NCBI GenBank assembly: GCA_012976225.1
Contig: JAAVVG010000022.1
Span: 361,494 to 425,493 of the forward strand
DNA length: 64,000 nucleotides
Direction: 5' to 3'
Origin: Golubevia sp. BC0850
Taxonomy: Eukaryota > Basidiomycota > Exobasidiomycetes > Golubeviales > Golubeviaceae
Shown: piece after piece, positions 47,901-59,018 of the stretch
How the letters are laid out: each line of letters starts with the position of its first letter
Numbering within the stretch: position 1 is the first letter of the stretch
Position numbers and translations under genes: made by a program
Notes under the pieces: model-generated
Told to the model about the DNA's origin: nothing
What the model saw: the letters and a program-made list of their open reading frames with translations, nothing else
The model's database searches: none

Positions 47901-48173
47901 TCGCTCGCTCCAAGATTCTTCTGACTCCTTCCCTTGGTGCATCCTTGTAGTTGTCTGGATCGTGAGAAAGCAGTTTGATGACTATATCCTCTTGAGGTTT
48001 CCCATCGTGAGCAGAAATCCTTCCCAAGCAGTCAGTGAAAGTCCCACCTCTGTCTGAAGGTTTCAAAGATAGAGGAGTCAGGATTCTGCTTCAGCAATTG
48101 GCTCCTATCTATTGTAGAAAAGGCTTCTATGTACCTGCTTACCTATTGCGATTTGCAATCTTTTGCTTGTCAT
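44946..48173 (-). CDS. HyuA-type hydantoinase/5-oxoprolinase subunit without HyuB half
   Basis: Nine exons join in frame: 48173-48143, 48053-47853, 47539-47042, 46962-46877, 46791-46418, 46333-45643, 45547-45464, 45398-45337 and 45249-44946, giving 776 residues. Motifs in order: MTSKRLQIAIDRGGTFTDCL (across the first join), RLSTTVATNALLERKGAKH, SDGGLTSVNHFTGLKSIISG and GLDMGGTSTDVSRF. These are followed by SGGSSRLFFRNGLFTVGPES, CFGGAGGQHACALARSLGIE and VEGPAILIDETQTILVEPDC. This is the whole N-terminal half of eukaryotic 5-oxoprolinase (about 1290 residues), which cleaves 5-oxoproline with ATP in the glutathione cycle. The frame stops a few residues past the HyuA/HyuB boundary at LYKK, and the Siw14 gene follows 258 bases on. 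The HyuB half is not in this window. Activity alone is doubtful. Confidence 0.85.
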
Positions 48174-48666
48174 TTTTTTGCGTTGTTTGTGGCGCAGAAA
48201 ATTTGGAAGCAAAGTTGAAGCTCTGAAATTCTTATCTTTTTTTGGATTGAATTATTGAAGTTGTTCGAGCCCAATAGCCTTCTTGCCCTCAACCACTTCA
48301 ACTATCAATTCCATAATTTGCAACTAAAATCGGCTCCATTCTCAAGTCAAAGAGCAAGTCCTATCCAAAGATGGTGACAGGCGGAGATGCGGCTTGATCT
48401 GATCGTTCTGAGGCAAGACGAGAACGCAAGACTCTTCCTTTAGGAAGAAGAAACATTCACACAAGTAAAGAAATATGAGAACTGAGGCTCAAATTTAGAA
48501 AGAAAGTGGAAGGAAAAGAGCACACCTTGAACGGTACGCTCGATAAAAATCTCCCGGTTCGGATGGATGAATTCCAAGGAAAAGTTAGGTATCTACGTTC
48601 CAACAAAGAGATCATTCCTACCGCCTCCGAAGAGAACTAAGATCGGATCAAAGAGTTTAGAAGAAG

Positions 48667-49447
48667 TCAGCTTACCTGTTGCGACTTTCGTGGAAACGAT
48701 GGCCAAACTCGTGAAAAATTCAGGGGAGCAGGGAGGAGAATCCTAAAGTCGATCCGTAGTCCTAGCGTTTCCTCTTTGATAAGATTCCATCCATCCTCAA
48801 TGAGCTTTATGAAGTGTATACTTATCAAGAGCTCAGTACTCTGAACCATCCTAGAAAAGCCTTGGAAATTCTTGGTCTCTCACCTTCCCAACGTCGACTG
48901 CATTCTCACCCCCCTTCGCACTGACCTGCAAGAATCCGAGATCAAAAACTAGATCTTTTGAGATCTAAGAGAACACTAGTGCTTCAAAGTCTAGTTCTTC
49001 CAGATATGGAAACAACTCATGAGATCCGGGACTGGAAAAGGATAGAAGGAAGGGAGGATCTAGGAAACGAAGTGGTGACATCATAACGAGGGGGAATAGA
49101 TCACCGGCTGATAGAGTGATACCTTCAACTTCAATCAGAGTAGCACACGTTTGCAAAGGCTGGAAAGACCTCTGATAAGCCAAATGAAGACGAATATATG
49201 ATCGATTTAATCCGACTTGAAGATTGATCGATCTGTGAAAGCAGGCGGCTGAGAGTTGGACGTAAGATGTTGCTACACCGAGAGGTTTTTTTGTCACCAT
49301 GACTAGACTAATAGAGCACTCTTCTTTGAGACAGAAATGTGAGAAGCGAAGAAGGGACCACCTACTAGGCAGATGACCCAACTTTCGGTAGTCAACACAG
49401 GGCTCAATCGGAGCAGGACTTGAAATTAAACACGAGATAGAGTACAT
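48667..49447 (-). pseudogene. Possible degenerate F-box/LRR-like gene
   Basis: A 160-codon minus-strand frame (49447-48965) has leucine-rich character, for example LQTCATLIEVEGITLSAGDL and HELFPYLEELDFEALVF, similar in feel to the LRR part of fungal F-box proteins. A second frame (48849-48667) follows, with possible splice sites between them (TTCTTGCAG at about 48930, GTAAGC after 48677). No F-box, no convincing start and no full exon chain were found. It may be noncoding. Low confidence. Confidence 0.25.
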
Positions 49448-49524
49448 GATGCTCTACCAAAGGAGACAAAATTAATCACAAACAGTAAACTAAGTTGATT
49501 TCTAAAAGGCAACCACACCTTTCA

Positions 49525-49536
49525 CCCCCCCCCCCC
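49525..49536. repeat. C12 homopolymer
   Basis: Twelve consecutive C residues, eight bases beyond the stop codon of the DUF6534-like gene (G12 on the gene strand). Confidence 0.9.
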
Positions 49537-49543
49537 AAATGCA

Positions 49544-50893
49544 TCATCTCTTCCGCCTGGAACCGGACCTGTACCAAAGCTGCTTGTTCAAATACCCCTC
49601 AGAAGAGTTGCCCTGAGTCGAACCAGTGCTATGTCTCCTTGCCGAAGGATGTCCTACTTGAAGGAAATCTAGTTCCATCTCTGTCCTCACCACACATCCC
49701 CTGAGATCGTTCATTTCGGTTCTGGCGTCTTCTCTTGCCAGTAAGGCTAGGAGTAGAACCAGAGGATAGATCCTTCCAAGCAGCTCCATTGGAAGATAGA
49801 AGACCATGTCTGTTCTCGATACCCATAGAACCGCCGCAGCGATAGCCAATGATCCACTCGTCAAGTTTCCAGCGAGAGATTGGAACAACAGGCGACGAAT
49901 GACTATGCGAGAACGTTGGAATGGAGCTCTCATTTGAACGAGATGGTAGGCGAAGATAGATGCTACGTGTAGGTTGAAGAAAGAGCTGACCATGATGTAG
50001 ATTGAGCAGAGGTCTTGGGAGGAGTGGGGGGAAGAGAGGAGTTTCAGGAAATCGGTTGTCGGAACGGAGAAGTAGAGCATGCTGATGAGGCCACCCACTG
50101 ACATTTGAGAGATGGAGCTCTTGAAACTGATTGAGACCAATCTTCTTGACCTAGAGATATGACAGCGGTTGCGGTTGCAAATTCGAAGGCCAAGAGAAGC
50201 ATCCAGAACTGAGCTAGCAACCGCGGCTTTGACAATAGAGCCCAGCAGCGGTAAGCGAAGTAGAGCTGTGAAAGTATTTGACAGGGAAGTCTAAGACCGC
50301 AAACCGACACTAGGAAAGGGGCGATTTGTCCTTGAGTGCTCCCAGTTGATATGATCCAGTTGACGTAAAGAAGGATGATTGTCGAGATCGTTCTGTCGAG
50401 GAGAGAGAGAGAGAGAGAAAAGACGAGACTGTCAGCTTACATTCAGCCCCGGGGGGGGGGGGTTTTTTTTTTTTTTGTTTTTTTTTTTGTTTTTTCAGTA
50501 TCGACTTACTCTAGGACAATGCTGACTGACACCTGAAAGCCGAAGGGAAGGAAATGGATGTCAACAGAATGAAGTTCGTTGCGAGCCGCTTTTCTTCAAA
50601 TCCTAGCTTTCGCTCTCTCCTCCCTCTGAGGAAGTCTGTTCGAAAACCTACCACAACTTTGAAGTAGACTGGATCACCCTTTCTAAATTTCGAAAAGTAC
50701 CTGTACGAGATTCGAAGGAGATGAAGTCAGTTGCGGAATGTCGATCCCGTCTGGAGCTTCCCTTATCGCCTCTACTTGGGGTACCATTGACACATTGTAC
50801 TCACGACCACGATAGTGCATAAAGAACACCTTGTGTGATAAAGCCAAGTTGTATAGCTAAGCTTAAAATAGCTGATGGTTTTAAATCGTCCAT
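49544..50893 (-). CDS. DUF6534-like multi-pass membrane protein
   Basis: Exons 50893-50805, 50700-50652, 50532-50510 and 50392 onward join in frame. The join into the last coding part (frame open to the stop at 49544) is unresolved, somewhere between about 50090 and 50045. The start MDDLKPSAILSLAIQLGFIT gives the first helix. Later come QLYFAYRCWALLSKP and KCQWVASSAC, then IYIMVSSFFNLHVASIFAYH and RRLLFQSLAGNLTSGSLAIA. These echo the DUF6534 pattern of basidiomycete membrane proteins (QxFYxxRI, WLxSxAxxD, RLI..T.xTGxLTS). Function of that family is unknown. Exon 3 is 23 nt, and the intron after it carries a long G/T homopolymer. The polar C-terminal tail is Arg/Ser-rich. Gene reality is likely; the exact model is not final. 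Confidence 0.6.
50451..50495. repeat. G12-T14-G-T11-G-T6 homopolymer block in an intron
   Basis: CCCC is followed by a run of 12 G, then 14 T, G, 11 T, G and 6 T. It lies inside the third intron of the DUF6534-like gene. Long mononucleotide runs like this are prone to slippage in the cell and to assembly error. Confidence 0.9.
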
Positions 50894-51195
50894 TCCCTAA
50901 TCCATGCCGAAATAAGAGGGGAGAAAAGAAATATGACTTTTCAATCCTTTGTCCTCCCTTTATGTTTATTTTTCAAGAGCTCCTTCTTTTGACAAAGGCC
51001 AAAGGAAGGTGAGAATGAGAAGAAATCAATTGTGGGACCTATACTTCAAAGAAAATGAGACCCTTCATTCTCTGAAACCTGGCTTGAACCTATCCTTCAT
51101 AATGTGCTCGGACACCCTAATTCATTAAGGCTAAGTTTTTGCAAATGCTGAAATATATTTACATGTGCACAAGAATAAGTCATGTACGCTCTATT
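50894..51195. other. Intergenic spacer upstream of the DUF6534-like gene
   Basis: About 300 AT-rich bases between two minus-strand genes. Holds the PP2C 3' end and the DUF6534-like promoter. No gene seen. Confidence 0.5.
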
Positions 51196-53512
51196 TCACT
51201 GTCTATTATCCCTAAAAACATCAACTCTACTCCTTCTCTTTTCTCTCTCTTCTTTGGTTGAATCATTCCCAGCTACTTTCCCCCAACCTTTCAAAGGAAT
51301 GCAAAGAACAGTACAATTGTCATCACTTCCAAGTTCTTCAGCGAAATTGAGAACGGCTTTAGTTGCATCTGAAGGATGTTTAGCACCACGACAAAGATCA
51401 ACGATTTCTTGATCTGAAAGAACTCCTCCAATTCCGTCAGAGAAGGAGATGATGAAGGCGTAATCATCTCCCTTTAAGATTTGAGAAACGATTTCTGGTT
51501 CGGCTGTAACTCCTAATTTTCTGAGGAGAGAGAGAGGGAGTCAAGAAGCCAGGGGAAGTCAGGATCAGCGAGGGAGATGAGAATGGAAGATCAAAGGCAT
51601 CCCCCACACTCACTTGTACTGAGAATCACCGAAAGCTCGAGTATTAGCTAAAGCACCCATCCACCTAGCTTCGCCAAAACTATCCGTGATCATACCAGCT
51701 CCCATCTTACGTAGTCGTTCGGACTCAGCCCGATCGTCTGGATGATGGTACTGTTTGAGGGAATCATTGGGTGAAAAATTGGTTTCAGCTTGCGAATTTC
51801 GCAAATAAGCTACATACTATTACCCCAAAAGTACTCACATTAGTTAAAGGAGTAGCGATACCATCCGATACTGGGCACAAGAGCATTCGAGTATCCCTAT
51901 TTTTTTCGGAGAAAGCCGAGGAGGAAAAGAAGGCGATGAGTCAACTTTGGCAATTTGGAAAATCTCTCTTGTTGAAAAGTGGGACTTACCCAATATGAAC
52001 GGAAGTGATGGAAATGATCTTACTAGAATACCAAGGTTGAGGAGGAGTATCCAAAGAATGAATCAGCGCTACAGAAGCTGTAGATCCACCTACATTGAGA
52101 TTCTCGTCCGCTTGGATTTGTCTATCAGCCTGCCACCAAAAAAACAGGCCAACAACAAAATGAGTATAAAGCATTAGCAGCATAGACAGAAAAGAATAAC
52201 CAGCGTTTTGAGAGCTCGGAACTTGGTACTCACCACCAAACAAGCCAAAGTAGCTCTCTCAGCAATAGTCAAACTATCCTCTTCCATACCTTTAGGAACT
52301 TCAATTTTCTTAGTCAAGTTTTCCAAAACCTCTCTAGCTTCTTCTTTCAATTGAGTTTCTTCTTTTTTGTTCTCTCCCTTTTGTTGCTCTCTAGCTTTCT
52401 GCGCTTCAATTCCAACTGCTGGACCGGAAAAAGAATTCTGTTTTACCTTTTCCTTCTTCATCTCTTTCTCCAATTTTTTCTCTCCCACTTCATCTTCCAC
52501 TTCCACTTTCTTTTTCTCTTCACTTTCAATTCCTTCCAAAGCGACTTTCTCAGCCTTAAAAGCGTCTTCTCCTCTACCATGAATCAAATCTCCATCAGGA
52601 TCTTCTCCAATACTTTTACCCAATTCTTCTAAACTTTTCGGAATTTCACCTTTTTCTCTTTCCTTTTGAAGAAGTTTTTCTCTGCCAACTGGATTCCCCC
52701 TACCTCCTCTTAAAGCTTTGAGTTCATCTTTAACTACCCATCTTTCTAAAAGACCTCCATTGAATCTTCTGAAATAACCACCATGAGAACGTGTGTATTG
52801 AACCGTATCAGTCACCATTTGAGGAGTGACAGATTCAAAAGTTTGATGTAAAGTTTGAGAGAGAAAGGTTGAGATTTTTGAACCTCCATGACTGGAAGAG
52901 ACGGAGTGGGGATGGTGTAGAGAACTTTAGAAACCTTTATTCTTGAAACCCTACATGATGATCTCTGGTTCGGACCTTCAATTAATTGGTCTAGACTTTC
53001 CCTTTAAATCTAACTCACCCATCGAAACAACCAAACCAAGCTATCTGTCCTGCCAATTCTTCAGCTTCCTCTACTGAGAACCCAACCTTTCCCTCTCCGT
53101 CTCCTTCTCCCTTGATTCCTCTCAATTTATCACCTGCCCATTCTCTGACCACTTCTTTAGATATCCTACTTTTACTCCTCTCGTATGAGTTCTTGAGCTG
53201 TTTGTGAGGTAGAGAAACACAAGAGACAGAGAAAGTATCTTCTTGAGAAGGTCTGATGCCTCTAGTTGAAGAAGCTCCGTGCGTTGAATTGGATCGAAGT
53301 GGAATTCTTCCTTTTCGGATTTGAGGTGTGGATGGAGATGAAGACGAAGCAGAAGTAGACGGGGAGATTGAGACCGTTCGAATGTAATCTCTATAGAAAC
53401 GTCGATTGGAAGGAGTGGGAGTGGGAGTGGGAGTGGGCTTGGGCTTGACAGATGGAGATGGACGAGGTGAAGTTGTTCGAATAGTTGAGGTCGAGCAGAG
53501 ACGACTTCTCAT
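51196..53512 (-). CDS. PP2C-type protein phosphatase with large charged insertion (Ptc6-like)
   Basis: Six exons, 53512-53019, 52891-52234, 52129-51990, 51896-51839, 51750-51614 and 51520-51196, join in frame to 603 residues. PP2C motifs in order: RPSQEDTFSV, then FGCFDGHGG across the first join (metal-binding Asp-Gly-His-Gly). After these come GGSTASVALI, HIGDTRMLLCPVSDG, HHPDDRAESERLRKMGAGM, TRAFGD, SFSDGIGGVLSDQEI and GSDDNCTVLC (last metal-binding Asp). Between motifs 2 and 4 there is a Lys/Glu-rich insertion of about 190 residues (coiled-coil-like KKLEKEMKKEKVKQ). The N-terminus is Arg/Ser/Thr-rich and starts MRSRLCSTSTIRTTSPRPSP, as in a mitochondrial presequence. With that leader it resembles yeast Ptc6, a mitochondrial Mg2+/Mn2+-dependent Ser/Thr phosphatase. 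All metal ligands look intact. Confidence 0.82.
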
Positions 53513-53865
53513 CCCTGAAAATGGCCGAATTAGATTTAAGTAATTGACGTTAGATGGAAGACGGAAGATGAAGAATCAAATGAGAATCAAGAGTAAGAGG
53601 TAGGATGAACTTGAGTTACTCGCTTGCGGGGGAAGAGAACAGGACAGCGTCAGGGTTGGCTTGGATTGTGACTTGACTTTCTTGATCTCTTTTGCTGCGA
53701 CTAACTTGAACTTGTTGTGGAAAGTCAAATCAATCTGTTCTCTTAAGATGGCCTTGAATTTGAGACGTTGTTGGCTCTTGTGGTTTCGACTGGGCAAAAA
53801 GTTCTCCAATCCAATCCATCTCAACTTGCGAATCATCGTTTCCTTTCCTTTCTCTCTCGTTCCAG
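53513..53865. promoter_or_regulatory. Divergent promoter region of PP2C and SRA genes
   Basis: About 350 bases between divergent start codons; both promoters must be here. No clear TATA box or other motif seen. Inferred from layout. Confidence 0.5.
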
Positions 53866-55489
53866 ATGTCGAATTTAACAGAATTTGAACAAAAGAGATT
53901 AGAGAATATCGCAGCCAACCGAGCTCTTTTAGAATCGTTAGGATTAAATGAGCCAATGATTCCAAAACCATCACCCAAACCCAAAGCAAAAGCACCTCGA
54001 TCAACTCCATCATCTTCAAGAGGAACCAAAAGAAAATCTCTAGCAATTTCAACAGATAAAAATGAAAATGGTACAACAATCGATCAATCTTCCGATTCAC
54101 CTCCAACGTCAGCGAGACGTTCAGGCAGAGAAAGAAAACAAGCAAAACACTTTGAATTGGACATTTTAACCAATAGAGATTCAGATTCACCTGATAGAAG
54201 AACTAGTGCATCAACTTCTGCGACTTCTCCAATGTCAAGTTTCTTGGTTGATGATGATTTGAATTCCAATGGTCAGCTTCTACGTAGATTGGATGGACCA
54301 AGACTTCATGATCCAAAAACCTTTGGTTCAATCCCTGGAATCGAAGTTGGTAAATGGTGGGATTCAAGAATGAGATGTAGTCAAGAAAGTTGTCATGCTC
54401 CAGTCGTGGCTGGAATTAGTGGTAATAGTGAATTAGGTTGTTGGAGTGTGGCTTTGAGTGGAGGGTATGAGGACGACATCGATCTTGGAGAAGCTTTTAC
54501 GTGAGTAGCTTCTGATTCTTCTGATCATCCTCAAAAGAGATACCTTGTATTTGAGTTTGAGAATCTTTTTCTAGGGATAAACGCGTTTTGCAAGACGTGA
54601 TTCAGAGAGTTGAGAGGGGTCGAGGAAAGCAGCCCTTCTAACAATCCTTTTCTCTCCCCCCCCCCTCTTCTTCTCTCTCAGCTTCACCGGATCAGGAGGT
54701 CGATCCTTAAGAGGAACCGCAGAAAATCGAAAGAATCTAAGAACCGCTCCTCAATCTTTCGATCAAGATTTTGATCATGCCTTAAATGCAGCTCTCTTAA
54801 AATCTTCTCAAACCAAGAAACCCATCAGAACGATTCGTGGATTTAGAGGGAAAAGTATTTATGCTCCTCCTGAAGGTTATGTTTATTCTGGTCTTTATAC
54901 TGTTGAGAAGGCTTGGTTGGAGAAAGGTTTGTCGGGATTTATGGTGAGTCTTTGAACGCAGAGAGAGAGGGGGAGGGAGAGATGATTGAATTCTGGTTTG
55001 ATTTTGTTCTTCTCCTTTTCTTTTCTAATCACAAAGATTTGTAAATTTGCATTCAAACGTGTACCAGGTCAACCTCCTTTACCAACTTATGAAGCTAAAG
55101 AGACCATACCAAGTCATAAAAGTAGAAACAATAGTAAAAGTAGAAATAAGACTAGCAAAGAGAAGAGGTTGAATAAGGATGAAGGCGATGATGATGGGCA
55201 GGAAGATCAGGATGAAGATCAAGAAGAAGTTGAAGTTGAAGGAAATGGAGAGGAGAATCAAGATGTAGAAGAAGAAGAAGAAGAAAAGGAAGAACTTCGA
55301 AGTCAAATCAGAATTGAGATTCAACCGAGAATTCAGAAGAAGGGAAAGGGAAAAGGTAAAGAAAAAGAAGAATCAAGAGATGAATTGAAAGAAGAATTAA
55401 AAAATGGATTCTCAAGAAGAATTTCTAGTCGATGTGGGGAGAAAAAATTGGAGGATGAGCAAGATCAAGAAGTCGATCAAGAATTATGA
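53866..55489 (+). CDS. SRA/YDG-domain protein (UHRF1-like methyl-cytosine reader)
   Basis: Three exons, 53866-54500, 54682-54943 and 55037-55489, join in frame to 449 residues. After a Ser/Lys-rich N-terminal third comes a full SRA domain: KTFGSIPGIEVGKWWDSRM, then SCHAPVVAGISG and SVALSGGYEDDIDLGEAFTF. It continues TGSGGRSLRGT, NRKNLRTAPQSFDQ and KKPIRTIRGFRGKS, then YVYSGLYTVEKAWLEKGLSG and CKFAFKRVPGQPPLP. These are very close to the human UHRF1 SRA blocks. The C-terminal 120 residues are Lys/Glu-rich. There is no RING, PHD or Tudor domain. SRA domains flip out 5-methylcytosine in hemimethylated DNA; a stand-alone SRA protein works with Dnmt5 in Cryptococcus. It implies that this fungus has or had CpG methylation. 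Nuclear location inferred. Confidence 0.9.
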
Positions 55490-56007
55490 TTTCTTTCTTT
55501 CTTTTCTTTCCGGTTTCTCTTGCTTTCATTGTCACCTCTAGTCTCTAACTTTTCAGGCTCATCGTTTCTGTTATAACCAACGTTCCTATCCTTTAATCTC
55601 AATCAATCTCGAAAACTCAATGCCAAAGAAGCTTTTTACCTCATCACCACCCTCTCACTTCACAACCCAAGTCACCTTTTCTCTTTTCGATTCTTTTCAA
55701 CACAAATGCTACTTCCTTGCTTTTGTCCGTTGCTTTAGTGTCGCTTTGTATATCACAGTAATGGCCAAAGAATTGTTTTGACTGCCCTTTTTTTGCTCTT
55801 CACAGCTCGCGAGACAAAAATCTCTTCGAAAAAGAAACCAGGTCACAAAAGAAGGAGTTTCAAATTCCAGAATATGTGTCTCTGATGATGCAATCAGAAG
55901 AATACGCAAAAATAAGAGTATAAGTGAATATAATTACAGTCGACAGAACATGAGCAAGGGAGAAAAAAAAGTCCTTTAAAATTACAAAGTGAACCGAGAG
56001 AGGAAGG
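55490..56007. other. Intergenic spacer between convergent genes
   Basis: About 520 bases between the 3' ends of the SRA and GH79 genes. T-rich at both ends. No gene or RNA seen. Confidence 0.55.
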
Positions 56008-58461
56008 TTAGATGAGAAGCGAGCACAAGATACCAAAGCCTAGAGCAGATAACGAGGTTCCAAGTCGAATAGATTCACTCGTTTCAGCCGATCCTTCACT
56101 CGTGGCCCCTGTTCTAGGACCTCTACTTCCGTTGCTATCTTGAACCGCTTTGGTGTCTTGAGTTCCTTGCGGTGCAAAAGCACTTACAATTGGACTTGAT
56201 TTCGATTTCGCGTTTGAAGTTAGGAAGACGAGAGCGACTCCTGGAGCTGGAACCGTAACTGAACAAGTGTTGTCTGAGCAGGATGACTGAACGATGGATT
56301 CCTCGTTGTTTAGCACTCCTGAAGAATAGAAGCCGAAACTTTGGCCAGCCCAGGTCTTGATTAGAGAAAAGAACAAAGAGAATTGGTTCTGGTCAGAAAA
56401 GAAGCCAACCAACGAAAGAACCAAATCTATGCAAACTTGTTTCAACTCACGATGTTATCTACCTCGTCTACACTTGGAGCTAACAAGAATTTGACATCAA
56501 CACTATCTGTACCACTCAAAGAATCTGGTAAAGGAATCTGCACCCGCCAATCATTGTCCCCACTAGGATCATTAGCCATGTTAATTAGAACTAGTTTCTG
56601 AATGTCTTCTCCTTCATAAATAGCATAAGCAGCTGTGAAGTCTCCAGGAGCCAAAAGATCCTTAACAGAAGAAACTGTATTGGTTTCCATATCCTCGACT
56701 GGAGCTAGAGCTTCAGCGACCACCAGAAGTGAGTAGAAGATTGGACCTGTCCTCCACGATGTGTAATTTGCGTCAAAAGCAGGAGGAGTGAATAGATTGT
56801 AAAGAGTTGATTGTCCACTTGTATGCAACAAAACGTTTGTGTGATTTCTGTAAGCCATTTGCAAAGCTGCATTGACTGACCAAATCGCAGAAGTGAAAGC
56901 GTCTGAAACTCCTTTAACTCCAATACAAGAAGCGGTATTAAATTCAACTAGAAGGAAAGGTAAACCATTTGAGACTGAATATCTGACTGCATCAGAATCA
57001 TAAGAAGCGAAAGTGTTGATCATTGTTTGATTCAAATATCCTGCGTGTCCATAAGTTGGAATCACAGAACATAAACTCTGAGGGTATTGAATGGCTGAAA
57101 TTGCCTTTAATCTATCTTTATATCTATTCAGCATGTTGTTTTGTTCAATCAGTTGATCTGTTGTCCAATCGCAGCATACATTCGGAGCAACGTAAATCTT
57201 AGAATCTAAATCACTTGCAGCTGACGAAACTCTTGAAGTTAAATCTCCCCATTCATCTAAATATTGAGGAATGTCATATCCAGCTGGTCTAGCTCCAGTC
57301 AAGACGTATCGATCAGGTTCATTTCCAACCAATAAAGCAAACAACCTGGATCTCAATTCAGAAGATAAATCAGAAACCATTGGATTTGTAAAATCAGCAT
57401 TGATCTGAACCATATTGATACCGAAGATGAGTTGAGAGTTCAAAGCTTGAAGATTGGCTTCCATGATGTCGAACAAGACTTTAGAATATTCTAGATCTGG
57501 AGTTACTGGGGCTCCATTGTCTGGATTGTAAGTCTGCTCAGAGACCTTCTCTACAGGTTTGGGAGATGAGTTGTTGTAGATTGCTGTGTCTTGAGTGTTA
57601 CCTCCTATCCGGATTAAGGGTCCTGTTCCAGCTCTGGCTCCTACGTTTTGCATGTAGTTCAAGAATGGAGAGTTAGGACTGTCGGCTTGATCTCCGACTG
57701 GTGGAAGATGGGAAGAGTGGGTGCGGGGAGATAGATGTCAGGATGCTTCGTCGAGCTTATCACACCTTCGATTCTTGCTCCGTGTACCTATGATATGATC
57801 TTTGAAGCTAGACTGACAGAAGCAAAAGGCCTGGAAGACCTCGACTGTCGCTCAAAGGGGCAACTGCTCAAGCCAAGCTTTGTCCAAATGGGCTTCCTGA
57901 CCTTCTCAACTCCCCTCAGACTTTCACTGTTCCCCTTGTGACTTATCTTGACTACTCATAAGCACACTTTGCTCTCTTGTCTTCCACTCCGACTACTCTA
58001 AAGCCATCTGAAAGGTGATCTCGAAACCTCAGGCCATTCTACTCACGTAAACTAAGAGCTATACTTAACTCGATGCTGACTCCCAAATAGTTCCCCTGAA
58101 CGTTGATTCCTTTATAGACGTTCTGCTCTGTAGTATCATAATTGAGAGTGTAACTGCCAAGCCGCCTTTCTGGTAGAGGCGGTAGTGGCTGTTGAGTTCG
58201 ATTGGGAGCAGGAAGAGCTGGTCCTGGAGAGAAGGATTGATCGAAATTGGTGGGAGTGGCTGGAGGTGGAATGGCTGAGAATTGAGATCTGACTGTTGGA
58301 ATTGAAGATAGGATTGCGAGAGTGACTAGTAGTAGCATAGATGAAAAGATTCTTGATGATAGGATTGATGAAGCTGACATCGATTGGCTGTTCTCCATTC
58401 GCTTTCTCTTCCTGCGATATTTATTGTTCTTTCCGCTCTTCTCATTCTCTTGGACTGTCAT
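56008..58461 (-). CDS. Secreted GH79-type glycoside hydrolase (beta-glucuronidase-like), probable GPI anchor
   Basis: Three exons, 58461-58047, 57697-56451 and 56355-56008, join in frame to 669 residues. A second Met at 58398 (648 residues) puts the hydrophobic signal segment IFSSMLLLVTLAILSSIPTV nearer the start and is equally likely. Family features: GTGPLIRIGGNTQDTAIYNN, LLVGNEPDRYV (acid/base Glu), then PFLLVEFNTASC (nucleophile Glu) and YSLLVVAEAL. The C-terminus has a Ser/Gly-rich linker followed by LGTSLSALGFGILCSLLI, the pattern of a GPI-attachment signal. GH79 enzymes release glucuronic acid from glycans such as arabinogalactan proteins. Here it would act at the cell surface or wall, with plant or own-wall glycans as possible substrates. 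Several NxS/T sequons are present. Confidence 0.83.
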
Positions 58462-59018
58462 TCCTGTCTGAAGAAAGGATCAGTGTATAGAGATAGAGAA
58501 AGAGAGCGTTGGTTGGGATCGATGAATGATTTCTCGATGTCTTTGGGCTTTGCGAATTCTCTCTTCCTTTTCTTCCGAACCGTTCATCGTCAAAATGGAT
58601 GTATCAAGAAAATCTTCTAAGACGAAGTCAACTAAAGCATTCCTTTCAAAAAAAATAAAAATTGAGATACCGATGGCAGAAAAAGAGCAGACGAAATGTC
58701 CACAGATCAAAGATACACAAAGATTCAATTTGATATCTTTCTTTTTTTTCTCAGTAGGAAGCTTGTGTGATGACGATCGATGGGACGAATTGAAGAGACG
58801 TTTGACTGCTCCGGTCTCTCGAAGAGCTTCTCGTATCAAGGAGAGAACCTCAGATCTTCCATATACAGTACACCTTCTTCGTTCCCTCCCTGCAAGCCAG
58901 GACCAAAGCGAAAAAGAAGATGCTGAAGGAAAGTGGCATTGAAATTAATTGTTCTTACGCTTTTATTACAACAGAGGCTAGACTTGAAATTGTTCTTACA
59001 GGTAGTTAGGATCTCTTC
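58462..59018. other. Intergenic spacer upstream of GH79 gene
   Basis: About 560 bases between two minus-strand genes. Open frames on both strands here lack recognisable features. It should hold the GH79 promoter and the CRAL-TRIO 3' end. Confidence 0.5.

Larger units (their letters stand above)
48174..49543. other. Gene-poor stretch upstream of the HyuA gene
   Basis: About 1.4 kb between two minus-strand genes. It holds the HyuA promoter, a doubtful gene remnant at 48667-49447 listed separately, and a C12 homopolymer next to the DUF6534-like gene. No RNA gene seen. Confidence 0.5.

Noticed and set aside
54986-55036. Hydrophobic leader on the third SRA exon
   Set aside because: It is the end of intron 2; the exon begins after CACAAAG at 55037, giving CKFAFKRVPG as in UHRF1.
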